Below are positions 11,291 to 25,009 of a stretch of 64,000 nucleotides of DNA, piece by piece. The notes under the pieces are model-generated. The model saw only the letters and a list, made by a program, of their open reading frames with translations. It was not told where the DNA came from and searched no databases. Position 1 is the first letter of the stretch. Each line of letters opens with the position of its first letter. The stretch comes from Coenobita brevimanus. Taxonomy: Eukaryota; Arthropoda; Malacostraca; Decapoda; Coenobitidae. The position numbers and the translations under genes were made by a program. Location: assembly GCA_032717465.1 (NCBI GenBank), contig CM064732.1:20001242-20065241 (forward strand). Direction: 5' to 3'.

Positions 11291-11860
11291 ATGGGCTCCT
11301 ATCTTATCTAACACCCATTATTTGCAGACCATACAGAACAACACTGCACATCATCACTGGCTACACCAGTTTTGGTCCATAGCCCACTCAGTCTGAAACT
11401 CAAGACCTCTCAGTCAGAGAATACGCTAACATGTAAGGAAAACATTTCTACGTGGCAGCCTACACTAACATAAAACATCTCTGTTTTTGTCAAACCCTGC
11501 TAGCGGCAGGGCAAGATCCACTAACACATTAGTCTCTAGGTAACTTATAACCACAAGACGACCCTCCCGGCATACACCCATCAGAGATATTCTTATCTAT
11601 CTAAGCTTAGATCAGGACATCACCGAGCCCTTCCAAGTTATCAACCTAGCTTTGGATTGGGTGGAGTAACTGATAACATATGTTCTGGTACAGTAACAGG
11701 CCCACAGAACATTTCATACATAGTGGAGCGTTGCACTGCGCACATTATACTTAGCGACTTAACATCGACGATGTAGGGAACCTATAGGAAAACCCTAACA
11801 AGGCGGTGGTTTATTTGCACTCATTGGTTCTGCTTGGTCTGGCGAACCAGAGTTAATTAT
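11291..11860 (+). pseudogene. Degraded non-LTR retrotransposon, Pol C-terminus
   Basis: Shifting plus-strand frames read LQTIQNNTLHIITGYTSFGP, then SVREYANM, then KLRSGHHRALPSYQ, then GPQNISYIVERCTAHI. This is the block order after the reverse transcriptase in Jockey/RTE-like LINEs (the QN.ALR..TG block, the LP..EH block, the LRSG block and a terminal zinc-knuckle-like block). Stops and frameshifts are frequent, so it is an old fossil. The 5' boundary is unclear. Confidence 0.55.
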
Positions 11861-12017
11861 CACCAACAACAACCCTTTGGAAGACAGTTTTAGCTAATAA
11901 TGATTAACCTAGACAGAAGCATGAATACGGAAATTTACAATACAATCGTGATATGAAATCAACAAATTAATCTCTCTTCTGTAGTACCGAAAAAGTAAGC
12001 CAACTGGCTCGTATACA

Positions 12018-12443
12018 TGTTACACACAGACTGTGAAATCAGTTATTTCGTGAAATGCCTAGTCAATTCGTCAAATCAATCTAAATTGGAATGGGTTAAC
12101 TTAGGTTAGGTTAATTTAGGCTATGGTTAGGTTAGGCTGGGATAATCTAGGTTAAGTTTAGGTTAGGTGAGGCTAGGTTTGGTTAGGTGAGGTGAGGTTA
12201 GATTAGGTTAATTTTGATGAACTTGAGTTACGTTAAGCATTCATCTAAATTAACCTAACCTAAGCTAACAAGACCCTGCGTAACCTCATATAACCTAACC
12301 TAATCTTAAGCTAGATTATCCCATTGTGACCTAACCGCAGCCAAAATTAACCTAACCTAAATTAACCCATCCCAGTTTAGACTCATTTCACGAATTGACT
12401 AGGCATTTCACGAAATGGCTGATTGAACAGTCTGCCTGTAACA
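12018..12443. mobile_element. Fold-back (long inverted repeat) element with TTAGG-rich arms
   Basis: The left arm begins TGTTACA at 12018 and the right arm ends TGTAACA at 12443. The arms (about 12018-12235 and 12235-12443) are imperfect reverse complements over nearly their whole length, including blocks such as TTTCGTGAAATGCCTAGTCA. The inner half of each arm is rich in TTAGGTTAGG on the left and CCTAACCTAA on the right. Flanks are TA-rich, so a target duplication cannot be judged. There is no coding capacity, so this is a non-autonomous element. Confidence 0.75.
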
Positions 12444-13033
12444 TATATATCACTAATCTCCCCTGACATTTATACTCGAGGAAATGTGCAGTTGCAAACC
12501 GATTTGAGGTATGACTTTATGTTTTGAACTTCATAGATGAACCTTGTATGAATCTAACCCTGAAATCAGTCATCACATTTGCATTAGTCACACACATTTA
12601 CACCCTGAAGGCATTGCCTAATATAAGTCAGTAAGGATCCCTAGAGCTACAGTGCCTCCTAATATAGTCTGCGCTTCCATTCCAAGACATGCCTGTACCA
12701 CACGTACCTATACCAGATCAGCTTAATAAAAAAAAAAAATAAATAAAAAAAAAAAAAATAAAGGTCCAGTAAGAAGGGGTAACTAAGGAAGCATCAGCAA
12801 AGATACATCAGTCCAGCCATGGGAGTCAACAATCATCGTAATTTCACTTCAGTTATATTCAACCCCCTGTTTTTATAACATAAAAGAAAAGACTAACATT
12901 GGTACAGACATGAGAATGAAAGAAAATCTTAGCGAATTTCCGTGCCAACATAGAAATAACGAGCAATCCGACACTGCAAACCTCCTCCAAGGCTGAGCCG
13001 TCCCCCATTTGTCAACATCCCTACAAAAGATTC

Positions 13034-13074
<41 letters not shown>

Positions 13075-13414
13075 CCGGAATCATATAAAACGCATATCAG
13101 CACAGTGTGCAAGCACTGTAGACATTATTTATCGAGTTAGAAGCAAAAATTTTGAAATTCCCACTATCCCGCAATCTTAAAGAATCCTATTAAAATTCCT
13201 GGATCTGGATGATGGCCCGGATCACCCCTCTAAAATATTTACGCAAAATCCGTTCATTACTTTTTGAGTAATCCTGGTAACAGGCGGAGGAAGTTGACCT
13301 ACTTCTGTACAAAAAAGGCAGCCTAGTTGCAATTTTGTGGTTATCTTGCGTTATATGGTTACTACTCTGCGTGAAATATGTGAATGAACACGAAATTAAT
13401 GTTCGCTTACTTTG
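12444..13414. other. Intergenic with A- and T-tracts
   Basis: An A-rich tract at about 12729-12762 and a T run at about 13040-13070. No coding signal. Confidence 0.6.
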
Positions 13415-13545
13415 GTTTATACGGTTACCATCAAGTGTGGTATATAATTTTTGGAGTTCAAGGAAAGAATTTGGCTTATCACTTAGTGCAGAGTGACCTA
13501 AAGGCAGCACTATATCAAGTGAGTGGATGTTGGGAGTCGCCAGCA
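13415..13545 (-). repeat. Partial copy of dispersed repeat R1 (copy D)
   Basis: Matches two separated parts of the copy at 53520-54021: the block reading GGCTTATCACTTAGTGCAGA, and AGCACTATATCAAGTGAGTG. The purine-rich middle of the full copy is missing. Confidence 0.6.
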
Positions 13546-13749
13546 GCCACAAACAGATTAACTTATTACATAGGAAGCATCCAATCAGGACAGATCAATA
13601 GCCATTTCCCCAGGCTGCCAAGCTGTTGGAGAAAGAATCAATCAATATTTGGTATAAGAAATACAAGAACAGTGCCATATGTTAATCCACAGAGGGGGAA
13701 AATCAGAATAGTCATAAAACTGAACAAACACCATTGACCTACTGGCTTA

Positions 13750-15100
13750 ATCTATGGAGTGGAAGCACTAGCAAACGAGGCCATGGACTTTAAAGCAACG
13801 TAATACGATTCACCTCCCTGAATCAATAATATCCCACACTGCTGCCTACCATTCTGTAGCAGTAAGAAATGTTGCCTGCCGTTCTGTAGCACATACAAAC
13901 ATAAAATGCTACCGTCATCTGTAGAGCATGATAAAGCTGCCACCACTTCGGTACAAGAATATGAGGAAAAGAAATCAAACAGAACATTATACACTGGCGT
14001 ATCACTTACTGGATCTCCTAGTCTTGGGAGATCTGACACTAGTACTTAGCCATCTTCTTCCCTGTCACTGCAGCCCTGGAAGGTACTTGAGCATGATGGG
14101 TGGAAGGAAATGCCATCTGGTTTAGGCGATATTTAGTTAAAATAAATTTCACGTGGTTCGCTCCTCCCCCAATACTCATCTTGGTATAAACTCAGAGATA
14201 TATTCAGACAGGAACTTGATCTCAAACTTGTTCCTGAAACACGTGCTGTCATAAATCAATGAATACTGTTCATTGCAAGCAAGACCCTGGCTTGTCTGGT
14301 GTCCCATTAAAGGCTAAACCAAATTGCCTGCTGCGAGGGATCAGGTAGAAACTTTTCGAGGTTGACCCAGACGCTCATTTTTCGTGCACATTGCAGAACC
14401 TGCACAATACTTCTCCATGGTGGCCACTAGGAAAAACTAGTTATCTAAGTACGTCAACATGTCAACCTCCCCATGAGAGTTTACACACCATCATATTGGT
14501 ACCTCTGGAGAAGACTCAAGGGAGACATAGGTTAACTGGTATATCGCACCATCCAACCAAATCGTCAGGAAATTGTGGAAACATAGGTGGATTGGTACAT
14601 GCCAATATTCGTCTTATAGCTGTGAGTCAGTCTCCCTGGTACAGGTGGAATTAAACATGTGCTGTAATTAGCTGGAAACAGTGTGTGACCATTAGTATAT
14701 TACGGAAACTGAGATTCACTATCAGTCTGTCTTTGGGTACCCCTTCGGAACGGTGAACGGACAGGAAAGAAACCTGTAAAATAACATCCACATGGGGCGG
14801 CACCTTGGGTGTGGGCATGCAAGGGCACTAAGAAGATAGGAAGCTTGGTTCATGGCCAGGTGATCCCTCACTGGATCACTCTCCCAGCCCCGCCTGACCA
14901 CGATCAGACATTTGTCTGGTTAGTGAGGGAATCAGGAGAAGGCTTGGAGAGGCTAATCTCAACAGGATGAGTTGCCTCCCATAGCCTGTTGCGAAAGTAA
15001 GACATAAGTTATCTGCCCCTCCATGACTCTTACATCCAGTTTCATGCACGTTGGTTCCCTTTTGTGTGGTGTTGGAAGGATTCGTCACTGACTGGGAAGA
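13750..15100 (-). mobile_element. Second DIRS-type retroelement remnant, 5'/central part
   Basis: The minus strand carries a decayed DIRS reverse transcriptase (separate entry). Upstream of it, about 15090-14760, are Ser/Leu-rich frames ending in PKDRLIVNLS. Downstream of it is the diverged stretch 14260-14150 shared with the first remnant. Together with the remnant at 7140-9650 most of a DIRS Pol is represented, but the two overlap in the shared segment, so they are not simply two halves of one copy. Confidence 0.5.
14380..14775 (-). pseudogene. DIRS-type reverse transcriptase domain (broken)
   Basis: Three frames combine. The first has GVPKDRLIVNLSFRNILMVT (RT motif 2a). The second has EYWHVPIHLCFHNFLTIWLDG, in which YWHVPIH is a hallmark of DIRS RT motif A and what follows. 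The third has VFSRGTNMMVCKLSWGG with HVDVLR, aligning to the VF..V region and the YLDD-type motif, whose aspartates are lost. At least two frameshifts and several TGA/TAG stops make it inactive. Family placement is by motif recognition. Confidence 0.6.
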
Positions 15101-15819
15101 CTTGAATTACTTCTTCCTTTCCCAGCCACCCAGTGGAAACAGCAGCCACCTGTGCTTCAGAAAGATCACCAGCAATGAGGTGGGTCGTAAAAAGCAGAAG
15201 GTTCTTCAGAGACAAGGAAATGTGCATCTTTCTCATGACCAAAAACTTTTTTGTGACAATTTCATAACATTCCGGCTTGTACAAAGATTACAAATGAATA
15301 TTCATGATCATATCACGTTACTGCAACATATATCTAAGCTACAGGTTCCCTTGTTTTCTTCGTCATTACCCAAAATATACAGAGTCAGTGGCTGTAATTG
15401 ACGTTTGTGCAAGGAAGCATTTTTTTTTTTCTCACATCACTGTTCGTAATATACGAAACACAATGCTCTCAGCAGTCACAAATCATCACTTCTGAGACAA
15501 TAATACTATAATTTGTTTTATAGCGCCTTATGGCACATGCAAAAACTGTCCAGGATAGCTCCTACACTTGCTTGCACAGGAGCATGGGTCAGGCTGGTGA
15601 CACCCAGGGTGATGAGGATTAATGCCGTATCACTCCCACCAAAATACTCAGCCACAGTTTTTGATCCCTTACAATAAAAAGCTGCAACTGGCTTGGCATT
15701 TCATTTTCACTCATATTTATCATCAGTAATGACGCGATTGAAAAGAATGAACATATGCACTGTCTCCTTCAACGTAATTTTTTTCCAACAACAAAGAACT
15801 ACATTAGCAGTTAAGACCG

Positions 15820-15820
<1 letters not shown>
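15101..15820. other. Intergenic, nothing firm
   Basis: Open frames on both strands at 15042-15401 lack recognisable motifs. They might be the leader region of the adjacent DIRS remnant. Confidence 0.4.
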
Positions 15821-15859
<39 letters not shown>

Positions 15860-15897
15860 GTAATAATAATGGTAATAATTCATCATTATTATTAATA

Positions 15898-15963
<66 letters not shown>

Positions 15964-16014
15964 GTAGTAGTAGTAGTAGTAGTAGTAGTAGCAGTAGTAA
16001 AAATAAATAAATTA

Positions 16015-16062
<48 letters not shown>

Positions 16063-16063
16063 T
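15821..16063. repeat. Compound triplet array (ATA)n(TTA)n(GTA)n(AAT)n
   Basis: AAT-type repeats to about 15870, ATT repeats from about 15896, GTA repeats at 15961-15997, and AAT repeats again at 16018-16063. The outer blocks are reverse complements of the inner ATT block, so the locus can fold back. Confidence 0.95.
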
Positions 16064-16550
16064 GTTACCCCCAAAATCTACTTCTTTAAAAGAATTTTAC
16101 TACCACTAGAATACCAATGGCATCTGTACCATTACAAGTAAAGTGAGATTTTCGTATGCATATCAGACTTCTACAGAAGTGACAGCAACTAAACTCTCTT
16201 GATATCCATCACAACAACTCTCTCAAGATCGTACCTCCTTGAAAAGGAAAAGACTTTGAGCACCTCTTAAAAAAAAATCAACAGAGTTCAACTGTTTCAT
16301 AGCTAATGGCAGTCTCTTATTTAATCTAATATCCACATAGGAAAACGAACAATAAAAGAAAGGCAATTGATGACCAGCTCCTTATTCATTGGGGTGAAAA
16401 GGATCATCCTCACTTCACAGTGCCACATTTTGGCACAGTGATGGAAGTTTTAACAATTCAGCAACATAATACTTTGGTCTGCTAGAAAGGAGAACTTTGA
16501 GAGTCATACAACATAGCATGAATTCTATTCTACTGTAGTTTTTACTGGCA

Positions 16551-16598
<48 letters not shown>

Positions 16599-17995
16599 TA
16601 GACAACGGTGTCAGGAAACTAGAATGAGAACGACTTCCTATGACCAGAGATCATGAAGGGTGTGGGGTAAAGGGTATGGGATAGGGAGGGGAAAATCAGT
16701 GTTTGTCATGGAGTTAAGTAATGATATGTTTGGTGGAATTTATTTTCGCAAAACCGGTGGACCGATTGCAAGACGGTCTGCAATGTTGAAAGGAGCTCCA
16801 CCTAATAGCTTACAATGCTAAGGGCCTCGTCTTATCATAATAGAATGGCAGTGCAGCACAAGTCTGTCCCCACACTCAACCTTTGTCTAACCCTTCCAGT
16901 TACCGTATCGAGGACGAAAACAGTGAGAAGCAGTAGCGTGCTGGACTGTTGTGCCTGGGGGAAATTTCATTGGTACAATCGAAATTTTAAATTCTACTAG
17001 CTCTGAACTGCACTTTTGTGATGGAAAAAGAATATATACGAGTATCTTAACTAAATGCCTTTTAATTTTATGTTACTGCTATGTGTAATTATAACAGAGG
17101 CGAAGATAAAAATCAAGATGTGTTTTTATAGGTTTACATAGCATTTGCTTCTTTCCTGTAAGCTAGTGTTTGACAAAGAAAACAGATATGTTTCAGTCTT
17201 CCATTTCAAGGTTATTACAAGGAACAAGGCATGATCTGTGTTGCTCTGTGTAGAGCATATCGTAACTTAACTGTGTTTTGCAGTGTTGAGGGGACTGAAA
17301 CTACATTGCATAATCATAATGTTGTTGCACAATGTTAGTATATAGTACAATGACCATGCTTTAATTTTTATATGTCGGATGTCACTTTAAGACTCCCATT
17401 ATTCTTCATGCACTCTTGACAGATTCGGATAATTTTTTGGACTTTTGAGGCCTTTTGAAACTTTTTTTTTTTTTCTTACTAATCGCCTTCCTTTTTATCA
17501 TAACATGTTACCCCGGGTAGGCTTACTCATTGCATAGTCCCTTTTGTATCTATAACATGTTACTTTTATACTAAAAAGCCTTTACAATTTAGCTTGTCAT
17601 CCATTCATATGGATTAGGTATTGCTGTATTTTTATACTGGCATTGTTAATTATTGTAATACTATCAAATTAAAATTATCTGAACATTCTTCTGTCAGGTT
17701 ACTTGGGCCTGACTTATTCGTAAATAATAAGAAACATGTCCAGGTACTCAATCCTGTTGTAGTTTGCTGTCAGCCGAGACCCAGAGGGATGAGCTTCCAG
17801 CAACCATTATTTTATGTTACATTCTAAAACGATTAACTACTTGCACTGTATAATGTTTGTTTATCTTTTATAATTCCTTAAGGCTTAACTTTAAGAAGCA
17901 GTGTCCCGTTGATGCAGAGGCCAGCAAGTATTTTATATTGGCATATCTAGATCTGACATTTGTCAGCTTAATCATTCAGCACTTCTCCTTTGATG
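16064..17995. other. Intergenic; (AC)n at 16550-16594
   Basis: No coding signal. One AC microsatellite and a T run near 17464. AT-rich elsewhere. Confidence 0.6.
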
Positions 17996-18013
17996 ATGAT
18001 GATGATGATGATG

Positions 18014-18049
<36 letters not shown>
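17996..18049. repeat. (GAT)n(TTA)n triplet microsatellite
   Basis: Triplet repeat directly at the left edge of R1 copy A; ATT units resume at the right edge (18515-18534). Confidence 0.95.
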
Positions 18050-18513
18050 CGTTGTAGTTGGGGACGCTCACTATCCACTCAGATGTAGTGCTGCTGTGAG
18101 TGTCTGCTCTTTCCTCTTCCTTCCTTCCTCTTCTGTCTTTCTTTCCTTTATATATTTCTCTTCCTTCTGCCTACGGGTGACTTTACATTCCCTCTTCTGT
18201 CTTTCTTTCCTTTATTCTTTCCTCTTCCTTCTGCCTATGGGTGACTCTACACTGAGTGTCAAGCCAAATGGTTTCCTGTACACCAAGATACCATTTACTA
18301 CGCTGAGTGGTAAGCATATAAACAAATTATGGTGCCTGGTGGTTTCGTGTGTAGGTTTATATCCAAGTGATGGTTGGGGTTTCTTGCTCACATAATGCCA
18401 CTCAGGGATGAGTGAGGCTGGTCACTCTTATCTTAAATGTCAGAACCAGCTTCCCTAGCCCCGGGCTTCTAAGCTCCTCATGGGCAACATAGGATTGGAT
18501 GATGGATGGATGG
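18050..18513 (+). repeat. Dispersed repeat R1, copy A (full length)
   Basis: Homologous along its length to 49636-50072 (same strand) and 53520-54021 (opposite strand). Order of parts: a block ending GATGTAGTGCTGC, a CTTCC-rich pyrimidine segment, AAGCCAAATGGTTTCCTGT, a tRNA-like module, a block reading GCCACTCAGGGATGAGTGAG, and an end GCTCCTCATGGG. It sits between (TTA)n and (ATT)n tracts, that is, inside a triplet microsatellite. No ORF, so non-autonomous. Confidence 0.75.
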
Positions 18514-18664
18514 ATTATTATTATTATTATTATTTCCAATCATCCGGATATATATGATTCTGGGTTTCGATACATCTACCTAGGGAGAGAAGACTGAGCG
18601 GAAGAAATTATGTCCACGGCTGTGTTTGACACATGGCCACTGATTTTAAACAATGCTAGTAGTG

Positions 18665-20914
<2,250 letters not shown>

Positions 20915-20968
20915 ATGGAATCTCTCCAGTTAGAAAGACGGAGAGAAAGATGGAAAGGTAGGGGTGCT

Positions 20969-21017
<49 letters not shown>

Positions 21018-21276
21018 GGGTGTGCATGGGAGAAAGTGTAGGGAGACAGATGGAAGGAGGGAGAGAGAGAGAGATTAGAGAAGGAATGAGGGAGAGGTAG
21101 CGATTGAGAGATAGTGGTGCTGTTTGTGTGAGCAGGCAGGTGGGAGAAACAGAAAGTGGGAAGAAGGATGCAAGTGGGAGAGAGAGGGAAAGGAAGATAG
21201 AATGGTGAGAGATTGTAAATTCATACTGGTATATGTAAAAACAAGGGCAGACATAGTGGTTAGAGTGCTAGTACGC

Positions 21277-21323
<47 letters not shown>

Positions 21324-21598
21324 GGAGGGAGTAGGAGGTGGTACAGAAAGAGGTGAGGGGTTTGGGAGAAGCTATCGGTGGAAAGTAATGGGAGGGGCGA
21401 TACGAGCGTGAGGTGGTTGGGGGAGGAGGAGTAGGAGAGGGGAAGAAAGACGCGGCCAGAAGGAGGAGAGGAAGAGAAAGAGGGGGAACGAAAGATGAGA
21501 AAGAAGGCGAAATGGAAGAAGTGGAAAGGAAAAATAAGCACTGGAGAAACAAAAAAGAAAAAAAATTAGAAAGATAGAAAGGTAGGGGTGCTGCTGGA

Positions 21599-21640
<42 letters not shown>

Positions 21641-22190
21641 TGGGGGGGTGCATGGGAGAAAGTGTAGGGACAGAGATGGAAGAAGGAAAGGAGGGAAAGA
21701 GAGAAAGAGAGGTTAGAGAAGGAATGAGGGAGAGGTAGGGATTGAGAGATAGTGGTGCTGTTTGTGTGAGCAGGCAGGTGAGAGAAGCAGAGAGGGAGGA
21801 AGGATGGAAGTGAGAGAGAGAGGGAAAGGAAGATAGAATGGTGAGAGATTATAAATTCATACTGGTATATGTAAAAACAAGGGCAGAGATTGTGGTTAGA
21901 GTGCTAGTGCGCAAATGAGAGAGAGAGAGAGAGACTAAAGGAAGGAGGGAGGGAGGGGGAGGATAGGAAGATCTAAATAGAGATGAGAAATGATGCCTAC
22001 AGCATAGATGCCAATTGTACATACTGTATATACTTTGTAAAAAGACAGATAGGAGAAAGTGAGGCATAGAGATAGTTGTGGTGGTGTGAGCGCGCAGGTG
22101 AGAGAGCCAGCAAGAGAGAGTGAGAGAGAGGGAGAGAGAGTGAGAGAGCGAGGGGGGAGGGAGAGAGGGGGTGAGAGCTGGCTGTCCCAC
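20915..22190. repeat. Purine-rich (GA) tract with a diverged tandem duplication
   Basis: Almost entirely G and A on the plus strand with several (GA)n blocks (20979-21013, 21281-21321, 21598-21639). A segment at 20931-21300 recurs at 21567-21935 (period about 636 bp), including the shared phrases GATAGTGGTGCTGTTTGTG and CATACTGGTATATG. Long Ser/Leu or Arg/Glu frames are compositional. Confidence 0.9.
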
Positions 22191-22225
22191 TCAGTCAGTC
22201 GGCGGCCTCGGTGCTGTGTGTGTGT

Positions 22226-22740
22226 GTGTTAGTGTCACTCCTAGCTCTCGCCTCCCTCTCGTTCCTTCGTCCTCCTCGCTCCCTCTCTCCTTCCTTCGCT
22301 CTCTCCTTTGGCTCTATCTCATTCCTTCTCTCTCTTCGTATTTCCTTCTCCTATTCTCGCTCTACTCCCTTTCTCCTACAATCTATTTCCCTCACACTCC
22401 ATTCTTCCCTCTCGCTCCCTCCCATTGCACCCTCCTTCTCTCCCTCTCGCTCCCTCCTTCCTGCCCTCCCTTCCTTCCTTCTAGCTCCCTACCTTCCTCC
22501 CCACGCTCTCCTACCCTCCTTCATGAGTAACCCTTTCTCCATCCCTGTCTCCCTTGCTCCTTTTCTCCTTCCCGCAGTTCTCTGTTTTTCCTCGCTTACA
22601 CCGTGTTCCTTCTTTCCCTTTCGCTACTGCTTATGGCCTTCTCCCTCCCTCATCTTTAGCTTGTTCTGTCTCTCCCTAATTATTCCAGCTTCCCTTCCAC
22701 CCTTTTCGTCCCACCTTCATGTCCTCCACTCCACACCATG

Positions 22741-22812
<72 letters not shown>

Positions 22813-23366
22813 AGTGTGGCTTTCCTTCTCCTTCCTCGGTATTCTCTTCTGTAATCCCTATTTGCTCCATCATTTTCTTTCCTCCTTTCTCTCTACTTCC
22901 CTTCTCTATCCCTGCTACCCTCCTCCTCATTTACTTCCCTCTCCCCATTTCACCTTTGGCTTGCTCTTTGCTTCATTCCTTCCTTACATTCCTTTCTTCA
23001 TCCCTCCTTCCTCCTCCCTCCTTTCTTCATCAACCTTCCTTTCTTCACCAACCTTCCTTTCCTCCCATTCTTTTACAATGAGTCCCCTGCCCTTGTGCCC
23101 GTCATTCATTTGGTAATGTTATTTTAATTTTTCCTCTTTTTATTTAGTTTTTCTTTATATTGTGGATCTTGCTCCGTACAATAAGGTTCGTGGCTCAGTG
23201 TGGCTTTCTAAATCTATCAATCGCTCCCTCTCTCACACCTTTGCATGATCTTTTCTCCCTCATTCGCTTCCTTCCTCACTCCCAACATTTCCCCCATTCA
23301 CTCCCCTCCTCTTTTTTTTTTCTTTCATATCCTCTCTTCTTCATTTCCATCATTCCATTTCCCTTT

Positions 23367-23413
<47 letters not shown>

Positions 23414-23638
23414 GGTCGTGTTTTTTTTTTTCTTTTCTTACCCCTCACTCCTAATAATTCCTCTGTTTCCTGTGTTCATTGTCTAATATTTTCTGTTTCC
23501 CTCTCCTTTTCCTCGTCTTCCCTTGATTCGCCTTCATTCGCCCTCTCGTTGCATCTCCTTTATTTGTTTTCTCTCATTCCCTCTGGTTTACTCTCTTCTT
23601 CGCTCTCTCATTTCATCCTTTATACTCGTCACCTCATG

Positions 23639-23681
<43 letters not shown>

Positions 23682-24930
23682 ACCGCCCTTTTATTTCTCC
23701 TATCGCACTATATCCCATGTAGAATTGTTGCTTCCCCTCTCTCTCACTTATCTACTTTCTCTCCCATGGTGTTTTTCTCCTACTTTACTCCCTGCTTTCC
23801 CGTAACATGTTCTTCCTTCTCCCCTTTCCTCATATAACTACTATACTCTCATTTTCCTACTTTCTTACGCGTTTCTCACATTATCTTTCTATTTTCCTAT
23901 TTTCTTCCTCACCCACTTTTTTTTCCTTTCGTTTTCTTCCCGTCTCTCTGGGTTGCCCACTTTCTTTCCCATCATCCGTACTTTTTTGTTCTTTTTCTCA
24001 TCGCACCCTTTCTGTGTATTTTTCTTAGTTTCGTTCTTACCCTCACATTTCCAATTTTCCTTGTCCTGTTAACTGTTTTCTTCCTTTTTCTCTATCTTTT
24101 TTCTCGCCTTATTACTCTTTTGTATTTTTTCATATTCCCCCTTCACTGTCTCCTCCATTATTCACTCTACATTTCTCCCTCCATGTGTTCCTCTTTCTAT
24201 ATTTTTATTTCCCTGTTCTTATGTTTTTCGTGTATCCGATTTTCACTGTCCTTTCTTCAGTCCATTTTTTTTTTCTTCAAATCTTCCATATTCACTCTTC
24301 CTCTCTCTTTCCTAACTCACTTTTCCCCGTGATTTCTGCCCCATTTTAACTTATCCATTTTCCTTCCTTTCTTACATTCCTCTTCCCGTACTTCATTTTT
24401 TTTTTTTTTAATACTGTAATTTTCCTTTTTCATTCAATTCCTCCATATACCGGTACACATTTTGTCTCTACATTTTCCCTCCTCCTTTGCCCTGTTTAAG
24501 ATAATTCCCCCCATCATTCCTTCTCCTTCTCCCTTCCTCCTCCTTTCCTTTATTTTTCTCTTTCCATTTTTATTCCTTCGTTTCTTATTTCTCCATTTTT
24601 ACCCTTTTCATTTCTTCCTTTTTACACCTTCTTCATTTCTCCATTTTTACTTTCCTTCCATACATTCCTGCTCCGTTAATTAGTTTCCATTATCCCATTT
24701 TCTAATTTCTTGCTTGCTTTTTCGGTCTCCCTTGCTTCATACAGTCATCCCTCTTACTCCTCTTTCACCCATTCTTCTCTTTTTTTCTTTAAACACTCTT
24801 TCCTAAGTTCCCCTCCTTTAACCAGTTTCCCTCTCCCCCTTTTCACTCTCCCTTTCTTCATTCCTTTCTTCAATGCAGCCTCCTTTAGTCAGTTTCACTA
24901 ACTCCTTTTTCATTCCCTCCTATTCACGTT
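22226..24930. repeat. 2.7-kb pyrimidine-rich (CT) tract
   Basis: The plus strand is overwhelmingly C and T, with perfect (CT)n blocks at 22743-22811, 23370-23410 and 23645-23681. Ser/Leu/Pro-rich frames of up to 176 codons are by-products of composition and overlap in several frames. Confidence 0.92.
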
Positions 24931-25009
24931 AACAGCCAAGGAACATTGCCAGTCAACCTGCCATTCAGTGATTCAGTGGAATTGTCACTTAAACGGGACA
25001 AACAGTAAG

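Noticed and set aside
12100..12360. Interstitial telomere
   Set aside because: The TTAGG and CCTAA phrases are in opposite orientation as the two arms of a fold-back element and are heavily diverged, so a fused telomere is not needed to explain them.
22171..24901. Many Ser/Pro/Leu-rich plus-strand frames that might suggest a mucin-like gene
   Set aside because: All frames of the pyrimidine tract are open for the same compositional reason, and there is no codon-position signal.
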